From: Certhia americana
Lineage: Eukaryota > Chordata > Aves > Passeriformes > Certhiidae
Direction: 5' to 3'
Assembly: GCA_018697195.1 (NCBI GenBank)
Contig: CM031879.1
Span: 44,664,513-44,728,512, forward strand
DNA: 64,000 nt
Shown: positions 49,836-62,178 of the stretch, in pieces
Layout: every line of letters begins with the position of its first letter
Position numbering within the stretch: the stretch's first letter is position 1
Notes under the pieces: generated by a model
What the model was told of the DNA's origin: nothing
Database searches by the model: none
The model's input: only the letters and a program-made list of their open reading frames with translations
Translations under genes and position numbers: made by a program

Positions 49836-52800
49836 GTGAGTGACTTTCATAGGGAGATATGTAAAACAGATAAATCATCACCTTCACTGTTGTTTCTTCT
49901 TGTGTTTCTTCCTAAGTTGCCTTACAGTGAGTTTTCTATTTGTCGTGATTTCAGGTAAACTTGGTGAAGAGAATCTGTGGGGAATGGATTCTACATCTGT
50001 TTTTACCTTTGCTTCAATGTATGTAGTAATATTAATAATAATTATAATATTTGATATGAGAATGTTTATTCTTACTCTCTCTGACAGTATAAATTGCAGG
50101 CTCCAGAACTGGTAGATACATGACTGAATTTTAGAGATTACATCTTTCTATTGTCTTTGAAAATTCATTAGCAAATACAAAAGCAGGAAATGAGAATTTT
50201 TCTTTTACTAAAAACTTGGGGAAGAAAAATGAGAACTAGAGAGAACTAAGAATGACTAATTACAGAAATGGAACACAGCAGGGAAAAATTTAAGCCTACT
50301 TTTCTTTTAATATCTTCTAAATACCTTGAATTGTATATGTAGAAGGAATGTTTTCATCTTTCCCAGCAAGAAAAAGAAAATCATTATTTTTTGTGAGTCA
50401 TGTAACAGTGTGCCCCTGAATTAGCTGTAAAACAGATTGACTTCAGCAGTACTTATGAAATCTCTGTCAAATATACTGATGAGCCTCATTGCTTTTCTCA
50501 ATATGCTGGGCCTTCTCAATGCCACAGGAAGTAATATTTTCCTAGGGTAAACAGGTTGTGTTTTTGACACGTTCTAGTTAAGATTTATTCCTACTAAATA
50601 GGAAGTTATATTCAGAACTATGGTTTCTGATTTTAGGACTGTGAAGCCCTCCAGCTGGAGGGTCTCCTTCCTGAAAGTAGGCTGTTGACTCCCTCAGCAG
50701 GTGTGATTGCATTCCTGTCAGACCAGTCTTACTGACTCCTCTGTGGCTAACACAATCAAGTGTTTCAGGAAGCTTGGGCTGCATAGAGAGAAAGCAGAAG
50801 ACTTATTGCTTGAGCTCTAATCACCCAACACCTTGAAGGCACCATCTTGTATCACCTGCCAAAACTGCTCTCAGATTTTGGCTTACTCTGCACTTCTGCC
50901 ATGCCGTGGAGGATGTCCCTCATGTCTACTTCTGCAGACACTGAAAGACAGTCTGCTCTTTCATGACTATCCTAGGGGCCATATTTTTGTGTAGCAGTCA
51001 CAGATTGCCTCCGTGACATATTAATAGTGCTTGGCCACCATTCTTCAGGCTAATCGTGCCACTTAGCAGTGCTGCAGGAGATTACATCTCAGTGATTCCC
51101 CATCCATCTAGAAAACTAATTGGTCATACTGGTCTAATTGCAAATTTGCAGATTTAACAGCTGAATTGCTGGCAGCTTGTTCTGGTAGTGCTGAATACGT
51201 TGTCCCTTGTTAAATTCTCACTGCAGCTCACTCCCATCTGGAAATGAGGAGGTAGATATTACTATGGTCTGGATTAGAAAGGAAGAGGTTGACCAGTCAC
51301 ACTGTTCAGTGCTAATGAGGAAACACTGGCAGAAGGGAATAAGCTCTATCTTTCTTCTCCCTTGATAGGTAAACTCATTCCTCTTTTCTCATATCTGGGT
51401 TCTCTCAGTTCATGTTTAATCTCCTCATCCTGTGCCATTAACACACCTCATTTTGAGTTAGTCCCAGAGTGGCCTTCCTATCTGAAAGTATTTATGTATG
51501 TTTAGATTGTGTCTGCAGTGCTGCCTTGTGAACTGGAAACCTCCACAAAAGTTTTGTCTTTGGTTAAATGATTTCTTTATTTTTCCAAGGTTATCTATAG
51601 CAACTTCCAAGTTTATAACATAGGTATTTCTTTCTTGTGCTAAATCTTTCTGTTTTGAGAGTAGGGTAAAACAACCCAGCATCTGTTTTTGTCCCATTCT
51701 GTGCAAGAACAAAAATTGTCCAGAACTTCTGCTGTATACAGACATTGCACTCAGCCACTGTGTCCTCACTTGCTTTTTGCCTTCATGTCTGGGTGGGCAA
51801 GCTTCTGGGAAGACATCAGATGCATCTTAAGGAGGGAAGGGAAATCACAAAATGCTGCTGATCTGGTGTATGTGTCTGCCTGTGTTGGCCCAAGCTGGTA
51901 CTCCAGTCACCTGGCCCCAGTGCCATTCTCTCTTCCTCTGTGTGCTGAGTTTCCTTGAATTACTTTTTGATTTAGTGCAAGGAGCTAGTACTAACATATT
52001 GGTGAGGTCATGAGGGAAACATCAGCTTGAGTGAGGGTGACAAATTAGAAGGTTCAGCTAAACCTACTTTTGGTTTATTTGGTTCATTTAGCCTTTTATT
52101 AGATGAAAAACACACTTCCAACTTCAGGCTCCAAAGAAATTCGCGAATACTCTATTTAAGATCACTTTACTGTTCTGCAACTTGTGCATGTCAAGTAAAC
52201 GAGAAGCAAATCATGGCCTAAAGAAAATGCCAGTCACAAGAAAGGACAGAGACACAGGAAAAGTAAAGGGAAAATGCAGGTTAAAAAAAAAAAAAATGGT
52301 ACAAAGCACATGAATGATGCTTCACTACTCTTTGTAGCTTAACTTACTCCTGAACATAAAATTAGCCTCAGCCTTCAAAGATACATCACGGAGTGATTTA
52401 AGTGTGGTCAGTCTCAGTTTTATTCTGACCTATAAGGTGCCCTGTGGAGACCTTCAGCAACTTCTCTGCTATGAGTACATAAGAAGATTGAAACTTCTAA
52501 GGATGAATTTCTGGAGTGTGGCTTGTCTCCATTATTCTTACAAAGACCCTTACTCAAGAGAGAGTATGGAGAATAGTTGCAGTTTAACCTAACTACATTC
52601 ACTGTAAAGATTAGTGGGTAAAAGAACGAATGTACCTGTTAGTGACAGTGATGAGAGCCTTGAAATATTTGTACCAGTCTAGCTGTTTGCACATTGAACT
52701 ACAGTTTTCTCCTTGCTCAGAAAATGGATTTTTCTTTGTTGAAACTCTGTGTGCTGAAAAACACAGGTCTCTGGGACAGTCAGAACAAACTGGATTTTCT

Positions 52801-55800
52801 TTAGGGAACGTGTAGTTGCCAATAGGTGTGATCTGTCTCTGCAAAAGGAGGCAAAAAAGTGTGGAGATCACTAATTTAGGAGTAGCGTTGGTGCTCTGGG
52901 GTCTAGGGAATGAGATGGTGACTGTTTCCTACTCTGTTTGCCTAGTGTTCATACCTGTAACTCTGATGCCATGCAGATAATGTTTTTTCCTTCGAAGACA
53001 TAATAGGTAATTACAAAGCACATGGATTTACTAAGCTTTATAATTATGGCAAAGAAGCAATAGTATTTATTTGCATGTTCCATCACTTTTAAAAAGGTGT
53101 TTTGTTATCATCAAGGCCATGTGTGTAGAGTGCAAAATAATTCTGTATAACTTAGACTATCCTACATTTACCATGACTAATGTGGTAAGGTCAAATAAAG
53201 AGGCTTTCTTGGGTAGTCATTCAAGGTAAAATGAGTAATGGCCAGGCACTGCACCACATAAGTCTCAGCCTGGTTTTCCTTCTATTGGTTTAAAACATTG
53301 AACTTTAAGGTCAAGTAGGTCTCAGAAACAGATTTGATTCTTTGTCTTATCTACATCAGACATTTTAATTGTGCATGTACAGATACTTTTGCCTAGAGAG
53401 ATAAAATATTAAACACATAATGAATAATGCAGCTGTCTCACTGTGATCTTTATTGAATAAAGAAGCCATAAATTGCCTGGGTATTGAACTGGCACAACAT
53501 TTCCCAGTTTAATTTGCCAGTGATTTCTGCAGTGACAGCTTATGCAGGGGCAAGTTGGGTGATGTAATGTTGAAAATTTTATGGTTTTTAGAAAAGAAAT
53601 GGTACTTTTCCATCTCCCAGTGCAGGAACAGAGCCGTGCAGTTGTCTGTTCCCTGACAGCTAACACAGCTGTGTGGACAGCCAAGGTTTAGTGTAGCTCT
53701 GCACATCACTGGGGAGAGAAGAAGTCAATAGATGGGAACACCCATGTGAAATTACATCTTGAGCCATGGAAATAAAATAGACAATGTCTTGGGTAAAGAG
53801 CTTTTCAGAAGTGACCTTTGGTTTCTAGTCTTTTGCTTTCGGGATGTATTTCACTTCTTTCTCTTGCCACACAATGTCACTATCCCTAGCTGACTCTGCT
53901 GGGTTTTCTATTGAGCTTCAGCTACTCTGACCATTCCTTCCCTGCCTTTCCTCCATCTTATCACTAGTATAACCTAGCCTGCCGACTGCAGTTTGAACAC
54001 TGGCAAATGTTGCTTTTTTCCTTCAATTCTTTTTTCTTTCATTTTTAGGTAAAAATAGATGTTTCCAAAATTTTTCGGAAAACATCTCTGCAGCTGAAGT
54101 TGCAGTTATGCAGAGGTTATGTCCTTTAGTCTTCAAGATTAAGGTGGAACTTTCATTCCTATTCATCATGCTGAGAATTGAGCCCTAGCACATTTCTTCT
54201 TTAAAGAAAAAACTTTAAAAAGGGAGAATTTCACTTTTAAAATTAATCACCATGGCAACCTTTACAGTGAGTTTCCAAACATAGGAAGTTGCCTTTAAGA
54301 AGCATCTTCAGCTAAGAGAAAGGTGAGTTTTTATAGCTTCTAGCAGTGTTCTCATAGAATATAAGGTTTTACAAGAATCAGTTAGAGACTTTTATATGCA
54401 AAAGGAACTTAAATGATCCTGGTGATTTTAATTTTTTTAATAAGTCTGCTGCATGCTAAGTAATCTCATCATAATGCTGGCTTAAAATAGACTTGGAGAA
54501 CTAGATAGAGCCTGGTGGTAATACTCGTGATATCACTAGATTTCATCTAAGCAGATATTTAGTTAACAATTTGCCAATATTTCTTTCACACTTAAAATAT
54601 TCTTTTTCTTTTTTCTACTTCTGGACTGCCTTTTCATGCATATTCAAAATCTTAGTGAGAAATATTTTTAAAATTGGAAAGTGAGGTAACAGAATAGAGC
54701 GGGAAAAAATAAGTTGTTTATGCAAGAATCTTTAAGAGAATCCTTCACACATTAGAGTTAAGTGAAATGTAACTTAAACAGTCATCTCTTATTTCTCTCA
54801 GTACTCAGCTGGATTATTTAATAACCTCTTTTTGGTATGTATTGGATCCAAGGAATATGTAATTTCTTTTCCCACTGGAATTTCCCCAGTGAACGTATTG
54901 TACATCAGATGGAATCTTGATATCTTCCCTGAAATGGTAACTCTGGTGTGTCGTTCTGAAATAGTCAAAATAAGAGCATTTTAAAATTAAACATTTTATG
55001 TCTGAAGTAGTTGTGAGACTGAGAGAAGGAGTTTACATCCAGAGAACTTCAGTCTCTGGGCAGATTTCAGATTTTCAGGTAGGAGGCTGATGGACTAGCA
55101 AGAGAAAGCCACTTTTTATCAAATTGCAAAAATACCATGGAAAACTAAAAAAAAAAAAAAAGCCATCCACTTGATTTTACCAAGGTTCAACATAATGATC
55201 CAAAAGTGTACTAGGGTGTGTGGGAGTGTTCCCACACTGCATGTAGGAAGCAGGAGGGCAGGTCAGAAGAGGACTTTCTTCTTTCATGCAAACTGTAATT
55301 GCGAGGTCTTGAGCTGCCCATGGGAGGCTGACTGGGCCACATGACAGCCAGAGTCTGGAGTGGGCATGGTGAGCTTCATCCAAGAGCTTGCCCTCCAGGT
55401 TTATTTATTTAGCTATATGGCCACAGTTGTATTTCACTGCTTGAAAAAAGCAAACTGCTTCTGCTGAGATTAGGGCTAGTTGATGCTGGAAACACTCCAG
55501 TACTTCTCCATTCACTGCATATCTGGAAGAAACATATTTTAAAGCACCTCTAAGCAAGTGAAAGTTTTAGAAAGACTTAAAAAAATTTATTACATTAATG
55601 TAGCAAGTCATTAAAAGGTGACAGCCTAAAGTTCAATACCTGAGGAGCTCAATTAAAAATAAACGCAGTTAAAAATAAGCTCAATTACTGCATTACTCAT
55701 GTTATGTAATATCTTCAGAAAAGTTAAACTTTTAGAGAAAACTTAGCAATAAAGTTATTAACAGTTATCTGTAATGCGTGCTCCTTTGAGATATTTCTGC

Positions 55801-55923
55801 CATCATGCAGTGGTATTTTTATTTCATGTGAAATGTGGGTAAGTAAAAGATTGCCTTTTGTGCTTTTGTAATGGAGGATAGGATCAGTGTGATCTGAAGG
55901 GTTGTTTTTTCTTATGTGTTTAG
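49836..55923. other. Long non-coding stretch, intron-like
   Basis: If the two flanking exon candidates are real, this is the intron between them. It starts GTGAGT and ends TTTTTTCTTATGTGTTTAG. Inside I see only AT-rich unique sequence, A runs at about 52,282 and 55,147, and short uninformative frames (60-103 codons). Confidence 0.5.
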
Positions 55924-56090
55924 GGTTCTATGAAGAGCTTTATAATCAACTCCAAAGTCAGCTGAAGCTTGACAAGGTGTTAGGTCAGCAGGCAGTTCAG
56001 CAAGCAATACATTTGCAAAATACCATTGAGGCATGGGATGGTGTCAGCAAGAAAGCTGATAGTGGGTCATGCCAAGTGACTTCAAGTTGA
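55924..56090 (+). CDS. Candidate terminal coding exon (coiled-coil-like C-terminus, unassigned)
   Basis: A good polypyrimidine tract and TTTAG at 55,901-55,923 precede an open segment of two leading bases plus 54 codons to a TGA at 56,088. The peptide begins FYEELYNQLQSQLKLDK, continues VLGQQAVQQAIHLQNTIEAW and ends SGSCQVTSS. The first 37 residues are rich in Q, L and E with hydrophobic residues every three or four positions, so an amphipathic or coiled-coil helix is likely. A Ser/Lys-rich tail follows. An AATAAA lies at 56,398. The composition is the most protein-like of all the candidates. I could not assign a family. It could also be an exon remnant or a chance frame. Confidence 0.4.
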
Positions 56091-56420
56091 ACGAGAATCT
56101 TTCAAAAAAGAAGTGACTGCTGTGAATTACTGTGGCCAGGTTTCTGAAAAATTGGCTGACGGGTTGACCATATGCAGGGTGGCAGATGTTCCCCTTCCCC
56201 AGCCCGTCTGATAGATGGGATTATAGCTGGGTCACAGTCCTTCTCATACCATCCTTCAGCACGTAGTAAAACCTAGGCCATAATCACTTTTACTAAAAGA
56301 GTAATGTTGTCCTGCATTTACAGACAATACATGTTCATTTCTATTGAAAGGATGAACTGTAGACTTTGTGCATCATAAATAACAATTGCAGTTTTAGAAT
56401 AAAGGAGATGAAATGAGCTG
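56091..56420 (+). other. Candidate 3' UTR with poly(A) signal
   Basis: If the exon ending at 56,090 is real, this is its 3' untranslated region. The canonical signal AATAAA is at 56,398-56,403, followed by G/T-containing sequence. A second AATAAA occurs near 56,873. Confidence 0.3.
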
Positions 56421-57694
56421 TGCCCTAGCACAATGAGAGAGGAAAAAAGGAATTTTCATACATTTATAGTGTCTTGCACTTGTAAAAATGAGAAAGAAAG
56501 CAGAGAGGGATTTATCACTTTGCATGAATTAAGAACATATATGGTCTTTGTATTCATTGAATGTGAATTTAGAGTTAGTGAAAATTATTACTGAATTCTA
56601 GATCACAGATAATCAGAGGCTTGACTGAAGTAACTGCTTTGAGATATTTTCTTTTGACTGAAGATAAGATGGAAAACATTTTGTCATATACCATTAAATT
56701 CCAAGAAGGAAAAAACAGTTATGGAACTGACTTGGGCACCAAATATCTCAAGCATATTTGACAGCAGTTTTTAGGATTTATGAATGTTTATACATCTTTG
56801 TATTTGGACTCACGTTTTGGTTCTGATACATTTATCTATAAAATAGATTGTTAACTGAAAGTCTTGAAAGAAAAATAAAGAAAGGCTCAGTATTTTCAAT
56901 GATGAAACTGGTTTTATCTTGACTGGCTTAGATTCAATTTTTTTAAGTCACATAATGGAAAAGTACATTTTGAGAGAAATAAGTTTTCACATTTGGAAAG
57001 GCAGAAGCAAACCCCAACCCAGCAGTTTTGGAAAAAGAGAATCAGCTCCTTGCCATGGCTTGACCACTGAAGGTGTTATTGTCAGAAGTCATTAAATGAA
57101 GACCATGCCCAGTTTTCAATAAGGAGAGGTGACGTATAAGGAGATGGAAAACATCATGAACATTATCCAGAATTAGAAAAAATGCTAACAGATTATATTC
57201 TTATCTAGTATTAATTTTCTCACACTTTCATCCACTTCAGTTCTAACTCATCTACATATTTGGCTTCTAGACAGACAGTATGCTTTATTGATTGAAACAT
57301 TAAAATCATATATGGAAATTTATTCCCAGATTTCTGTTCACGTAATTGTAATTATGATGGCTGTGATTCATCAAAAGCCTCTTGTTAGCTGGTTCATATT
57401 GCTTTGTAAATGAAGAAAAGTATTTCTGGTTGGTGGTTAACTACTCATAGAAATTTAACAAGAATATTATGTCTGAGCCCAGACTTTTCAGGATTTAGAA
57501 TCGTGTTCATAAAGGATTAGAAGGAAGAGATGAATACATTGGGACCAGTGGTTTTCAGTGCCATTTTAATTTTGATTTGATGTAGTTTAGATATAATGTG
57601 AAGAGGTACTCTTGGCTCCTTTTTTTAAGGAGTATAGAAAACAGCTTTATGGAGTTATGTCTAACTAGGCATCTTCTCAGGTTTATAAAAAAAT
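56421..57694. other. Non-coding AT-rich stretch
   Basis: No recognised gene or repeat. The sequence becomes T-rich just before the LTR-like segment. Confidence 0.55.
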
Positions 57695-58330
57695 TATTTT
57701 TTTGTCTCTGTTGGCCGGCTGTTTTCCGCTGACCCTGAGAATGTACAATTTTGTTTTCCCCTGCCAGAGAGTTTGAAGAACAGGCTGTGAGTCATCTCTT
57801 CTTCTAATGTTTTCTTCATAGTTTATTATTTCTTATCATTACATTCTGTTCCTGACCTGCAGAGCTGTTCATTGCAGGTCAGTTCAAGGCACAAACCCCG
57901 AAAGACCAAATACCAATGCTTAATGCTAAATGCTCCCACCCTCAGGGTGGCGTGGATATTTATACTACAATCCACATAATCAGGATTTATAATACTTCTC
58001 CAATAACTATTATCTTTGCTAGAAAGTTAGATTCTATTCTAAACCAACTATAACGTGCCACCTCACTGCAGAACATGGAGGCAGATGAGGAAGAAGGAAG
58101 AAACCCAAAAGCCATGTGCTTCCTCCATCTTGCCTTCACCTGCCTGCCATCCTAAAACCCCATATATCTAAGATTCTCACTCTGTGATAAAACCACACAC
58201 TATTCTCCTATCTAATACACATTCTTAAAAACTCTGCTTCATTCCAGAGCCTAAAAGCCCTTTTTCCATGAACAAAGGTTAAAAACACTGTTTGTCAGAG
58301 ATCTTAAAATCTCTTAAACATGCAAAGAAA
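57695..58330 (+). mobile_element. Probable solo LTR of an avian endogenous retrovirus
   Basis: The segment differs from its surroundings: GC-richer, unique in wording, and with LTR-like promoter order. It has a hairpin pair, then CCACCCTCAGGGTGG at 57,936-57,950 and the TATA-like GATATTTATAC at about 57,956. Beyond that are phrases I recognise from ERVL-type LTRs abundant in songbirds, such as TACAATCCACATAATCAGG and CCAATAACTATTATC. No gag, pol or env sequence lies next to it, so it would be a solo LTR with no coding capacity. Exact ends are uncertain: I did not find clear TG...CA termini or a target-site duplication. The call rests on memory of the family and not on alignment. Confidence 0.55.
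57852..57882. other. Perfect 10-bp stem inside the LTR-like segment
   Basis: The arms CTGACCTGCA (57,852-57,861) and TGCAGGTCAG (57,873-57,882) are exact reverse complements around an 11-base loop. Together with CCACCCT/AGGGTGG at 57,936-57,950 they give two strong hairpins just upstream of the TATA-like motif. The half-site AGGTCA/TGACCT also resembles a nuclear-receptor element. Confidence 0.75.
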
Positions 58331-61231
58331 TATTTCTCATAATTACAGACTCCACCAGCCTCTCCTCTGGGAAGGAATGAGACAGGTAGATTGTCTGGGT
58401 ATTTTTCTGTTGTTGGGACTTGGGTGGGGTTTTTTTTTAACAAAAATGCATTTTGCATGTAGAAAGCTTGGTGTTATATTTGTCTGGGGATTTTTTTTCC
58501 ACTGACTGGCTGTCCATCAGTTTCTTTAAGTTTAATTGCCCTACAAGCAGGCGATTCTCTTGGTTTCTCAGTAGTCTGCTCCCTGTGTATTTGACTTTTC
58601 TTTTGTGTAGATGTTGTATCATCATAGGAGCTGAGTACACAACCACTTTTAATTGTTCAGACACTGTGTATTGCTCAAAGACAGACTCAGTTATGACATG
58701 CTAAGAACTTCTCAGAATCACTTCAGGATTTTATAGGCAGTTTGAAGGTGGTGATGAAATTTCAGTTTAGGATTTGTTCATAAAGATCATGTTCTACACA
58801 TCTTTTGGTGAAGCTACTCTGCTGTGGACAAAATGGTACTTGTGAAGAAAAACAGACTCTCTGCCTGAACTGTCCGCTCGTTTGAATCCTCAAAACCACT
58901 GTGACAGAACAAATTCAGCATCATTGTCAGACTGGAATGTTCTTAAAAATATAATTTTCAGTATACTTGCAATACTTGCAAGTGTAACTTAGAGATATTT
59001 GTAATATTTTTTACATGTGCAGTGAGATTTTTTAGAATATCCTTTTTTACTTTCACTTGGTGGTTTTTAAAATGAATGAACAGTAATGGGACATTGAGTG
59101 TCAGGGTTATGAGTGAAGAAAGGAAAAGTTTTATGAAAGAATATTACTGAATACCCTTTCACTGAGAATATGTCGATCACAGGAGCTAAATTCAGGCACA
59201 GGTTTCTTTTATTATAGCTTCTTTCTATAATCAAGCTGGGTTTGGAGTACTCAGAAAATCTTTCTCTCTTATGTGATGTGGAACATCAAATTAATATCCA
59301 GTGTTTTATGCAGTGCATAAAACATACCTGAAAGTTTATCTTGTATACTTCACATATTTTTCTGAATTGTTAACGTATCAAAAAATTATTTATTAAAGAA
59401 CAGTAGGCCTTACCTTTGCACAAGGCTGTTGTTCAGTAAAGGAGTTAGAGTGTGGACTGTCTTTTACAAAAAAAAAATCTGTTAAGAGATAATCCTACAA
59501 TGCAGCTACTGCATTTTCATAATGTTCTACCATTTCTTCTTATTCTGTTATAAAGAGCTCAAGAAATTCAAATGGTGTCTATGAGTAGAGAGCTTTTTTC
59601 CATCTCTATGAAATCTGCCCAATTCAGACAATCGTTATGTGGCTACTGTTGTCTTTCAAGACTCATTAGTCTTCCATCAGAAATACAGCCTAGCTCAGAA
59701 GAATAAGCAAAACATGTGTTTTGTTCTATCCAGATAAGCATAAGCTGAGAACAATCATCAGGATGCCTATGAGGAACATATGTGTAAACATGGCTTACAT
59801 ATTTACAAATTCTTTTCTATAGTATTTTGTTACTGTTAATGGTCTGAAATATTGACAGAAAGATGAGGTGGCAGATGAACACATTGGCATCTGCTGCACA
59901 CTAATCTGCCATAACTTCTGGGGATCACCTTCACTTTGCAGCCATTTAGAAAGCTTGGCACCATAGGCTTTATTACAGCCAAAATCATTACTTGCCAAGA
60001 GGGAGTGTGCTGAAAACTATGATGCACAGAAGACAAGCAGTACACATGCCTTAAAATTTATGGTAAAACTGGCCCTTGTTAATATGTCAGCCATGGAAGA
60101 GCCTGACCCAGTCATAGGGGCTGCAGCAAGCAGGGGTATGGAGGCTGGTGCTTCTTCCTTGCAGAGCAACGCCCATCCAGCCTCTGAAGGAACCTACCAC
60201 AGCATGTCCTTCCAGCCCTATGAAAGTCTTCCCCAGGAGGGGTAGGGGACTCCCAGGCCTCCTCCCAGTGGAGATCCAGCATCAAATTCTGCACACTTGA
60301 GATGCTAAAGCCTGGGACACACCCACAACAGACAGTTTTTTCACAGGGCAAAAACCCTCTCAGGCACTGGCCTTGACCCAACACATGTGACCTGTTTTCT
60401 CAGATCCATATCTATCCAGATGCATGTTTACTTTAAGACCATTTTAGTGAAATTTATACTTTGCTGCAACATTATCTACTATTTTTCCTATTTAGCAGAG
60501 GGAGAAGTAGAAGTAAGTTTCATTGTCTTAAGGGCTGCCCCTGAAGATACTGGCTTTGTAATTTTGATGATAATATATCATTGAAAGTAAAAGTCAATTG
60601 ATGGTTAATAAAGCTAACTGTGAGCATGGAGGATTTAGAAACCAAGCCTGTAAAAGCCCCCATATCCTGGGCTATAGCCCAGGCTGAGTGAAGGCAGGGA
60701 AGTGCACTTGATCTGCTGCTTGAGAGTGCCCCAGACAGCATGGCCAGGGCCTGGCACTGGAACTGCAAGAGGACAATGACGACAGACCAGTCCCCTGAAA
60801 AGGGATGCAAAAGAGAAAGTTAAATTAAGCCTAGTTGCTGTGCTGAAAATCATTACTATCTGTGCCATAGAGCAGACACATTCAGACATATCCTGAGATA
60901 TCTTCTTTTCCCATCTGTGAAGTCTCCTGAGGTTTTTTCCTGTTTCACAGATGATGTCTCAGATTGATTGCACTGTTCTGCATTATGGAGAGAATATCCG
61001 ATTAAATCAGACAAAATGAGACTTGTGGTATTTGTGATGTAGCAATTGACATTCAGGCAGCAAATTAAAATGGGGGAAAAGAAGAGAATTATCAGCTTTT
61101 AAATCTATCTACACTTAGAATACATCTGCATGGTTAGTGCTGCTTTTCATTCTGTGGCCAGTAAAAAGCATCAGGGACTTGACTTGGTGCTTTATTTCAA
61201 AGAGCAGTGTGGTTTGCCCCCATGTCTGTAG
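58331..61231. other. Non-coding stretch; GC-rich patch at about 60,085-60,380
   Basis: The first part is AT-rich. The patch at 60,085-60,380 is GC-rich and crossed by frames of 61 (+) and 90 (-) codons without recognisable motifs. It may be a decayed repeat I cannot name. At 60,650-60,735 the sequence is again GC-richer. Confidence 0.5.
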
Positions 61232-61395
61232 CATGTATTACTGCTGTGTGTGCATTACCTTTTATTCTATGGGTAAAAAGCTCAAAATCAGTGCAAACAG
61301 GTTTAATGAGAATGCTCTTGATTTTGAAGATCAGAACAATAGCTGCTTGCTAAGAAAGAAAATGATTTTAAATGCAGTGCTTACCACAGGTGAAA
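61232..61395 (+). CDS. Candidate internal exon (unassigned)
   Basis: The acceptor TGCCCCCATGTCTGTAG precedes 164 bases that end at the perfect donor GAAA/gtaagt. Entered with one leading base, the frame reads 54 codons and leaves one base. The peptide includes MGKKLKISANRFNENALDF, then EDQNNSCLLRKKMI and LNAVLTTGE. The C-terminal two thirds are hydrophilic and protein-like. The first 15 residues (Cys, Tyr and Val-rich) are less convincing, and the true acceptor may lie further in, for example after GCAAACAG. No family recognised. Confidence 0.3.
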
Positions 61396-61563
61396 GTAAG
61401 TTTTAAATCATCTTAGTGTTGAGTCTATTTTCATCTAGTAAATGCTGTGCATATATAATAAAATGAATAAGACAAGATTAACTGACTCTTACAGTTTCTA
61501 AATCAATAAGAGACACTTAAGGAGACAGATTCAATCTTCAGTTATTTTTTTTTTTTTTTTTAG
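61396..61563. other. Short intron-like stretch
   Basis: 168 bases starting GTAAGT and ending in a run of 18 T followed by AG. This is plausible as a short avian intron between the neighbouring exon candidates. Confidence 0.3.
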
Positions 61564-61592
61564 GAAAAACTGCCTCAAAGAAAGAAGTGTGA
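61564..61592 (+). CDS. Candidate short terminal exon A (unassigned)
   Basis: It follows a long T run and AG. In the phase left by 61,232-61,395 it reads R KTASKKEV and then TGA, a short basic tail ending in a Glu-Val dipeptide. In frame 0 it would instead read EKLPQRKKCENMM and on to a TGA at about 61,630. No AATAAA lies close downstream. It is an alternative to the exon at 62,447. Confidence 0.15.
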
Positions 61593-61863
61593 GAACATGA
61601 TGTTATTTGTTGTGACAGAAACTGAAATATGAATCTATTGTTTTTTGTGTGATCTTACACTCATTCTAATGCAAGTCTATTCCACTTGATTATAGAAACA
61701 GTGAGTCAAAATCCAGAATATCCAATCCAAAGTAATTTGAATATTCTTGCTTATTACCCTCCCCTTTATTTTATTTTGAGTTTATTTTGAGCACCTTTCT
61801 ACATAATGCTTAAAATATTTCTGTTAGAATTTGCTTCTGGACAGTTGAAATATTTCATCTTAG

Positions 61864-61920
61864 TTGGACTTCTTGAATACATTGTATTCAAGAAGTTGGA
61901 CTTCAATGAATACATTGTAT
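61864..61920. repeat. 29-bp palindrome followed by a partial direct copy
   Basis: ACTTCTTGAATACA (61,868-61,881) and TGTATTCAAGAAGT (61,883-61,896) are perfect 14-base arms around a single T. Directly after it, TTGGACTTC...GAATACATTGTATT is repeated (61,864-61,887 and 61,897-61,920) with a 2-base change. So the palindrome's left part has been duplicated next to it. Confidence 0.9.
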
Positions 61921-62158
61921 TTTGTTATATTATTTTGATTTGTTTTTCTCTCTAGTTTGAATGTTTATGAGTTTAATTATTTTTTACTATTTGTATATTA
62001 AAGTAATGTTAATTAGTGATTGGCAATATGGACAGTGTTTCAGTAACTGAAATGATAATTGTTTCTTCGGCTTGCTCAGAGGTAACCAGTATTTTACATT
62101 GTAATTTGTATTCTACTGGACTTGTTATATTGCATCTTCCAAAGCATCAAGTTGTTTC

Positions 62159-62178
62159 AAAAAAAAAAAAAAAAAAAA
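62159..62178. repeat. Poly(A) run (20 bases)
   Basis: A pure A tract on the plus strand. The sequence before it does not resemble a known retroposon. Confidence 0.85.

Noticed and set aside
52404..52592. Phrase CTTCTCTGCTATGAG resembling a CR1 block
   Set aside because: Only about 15 bases fit and the flanks do not continue as CR1, so it is treated as coincidence.
60060..60384. Frames on both strands (61 and 90 codons) in a GC-rich patch
   Set aside because: Open on both strands because of composition. No motif recognised.
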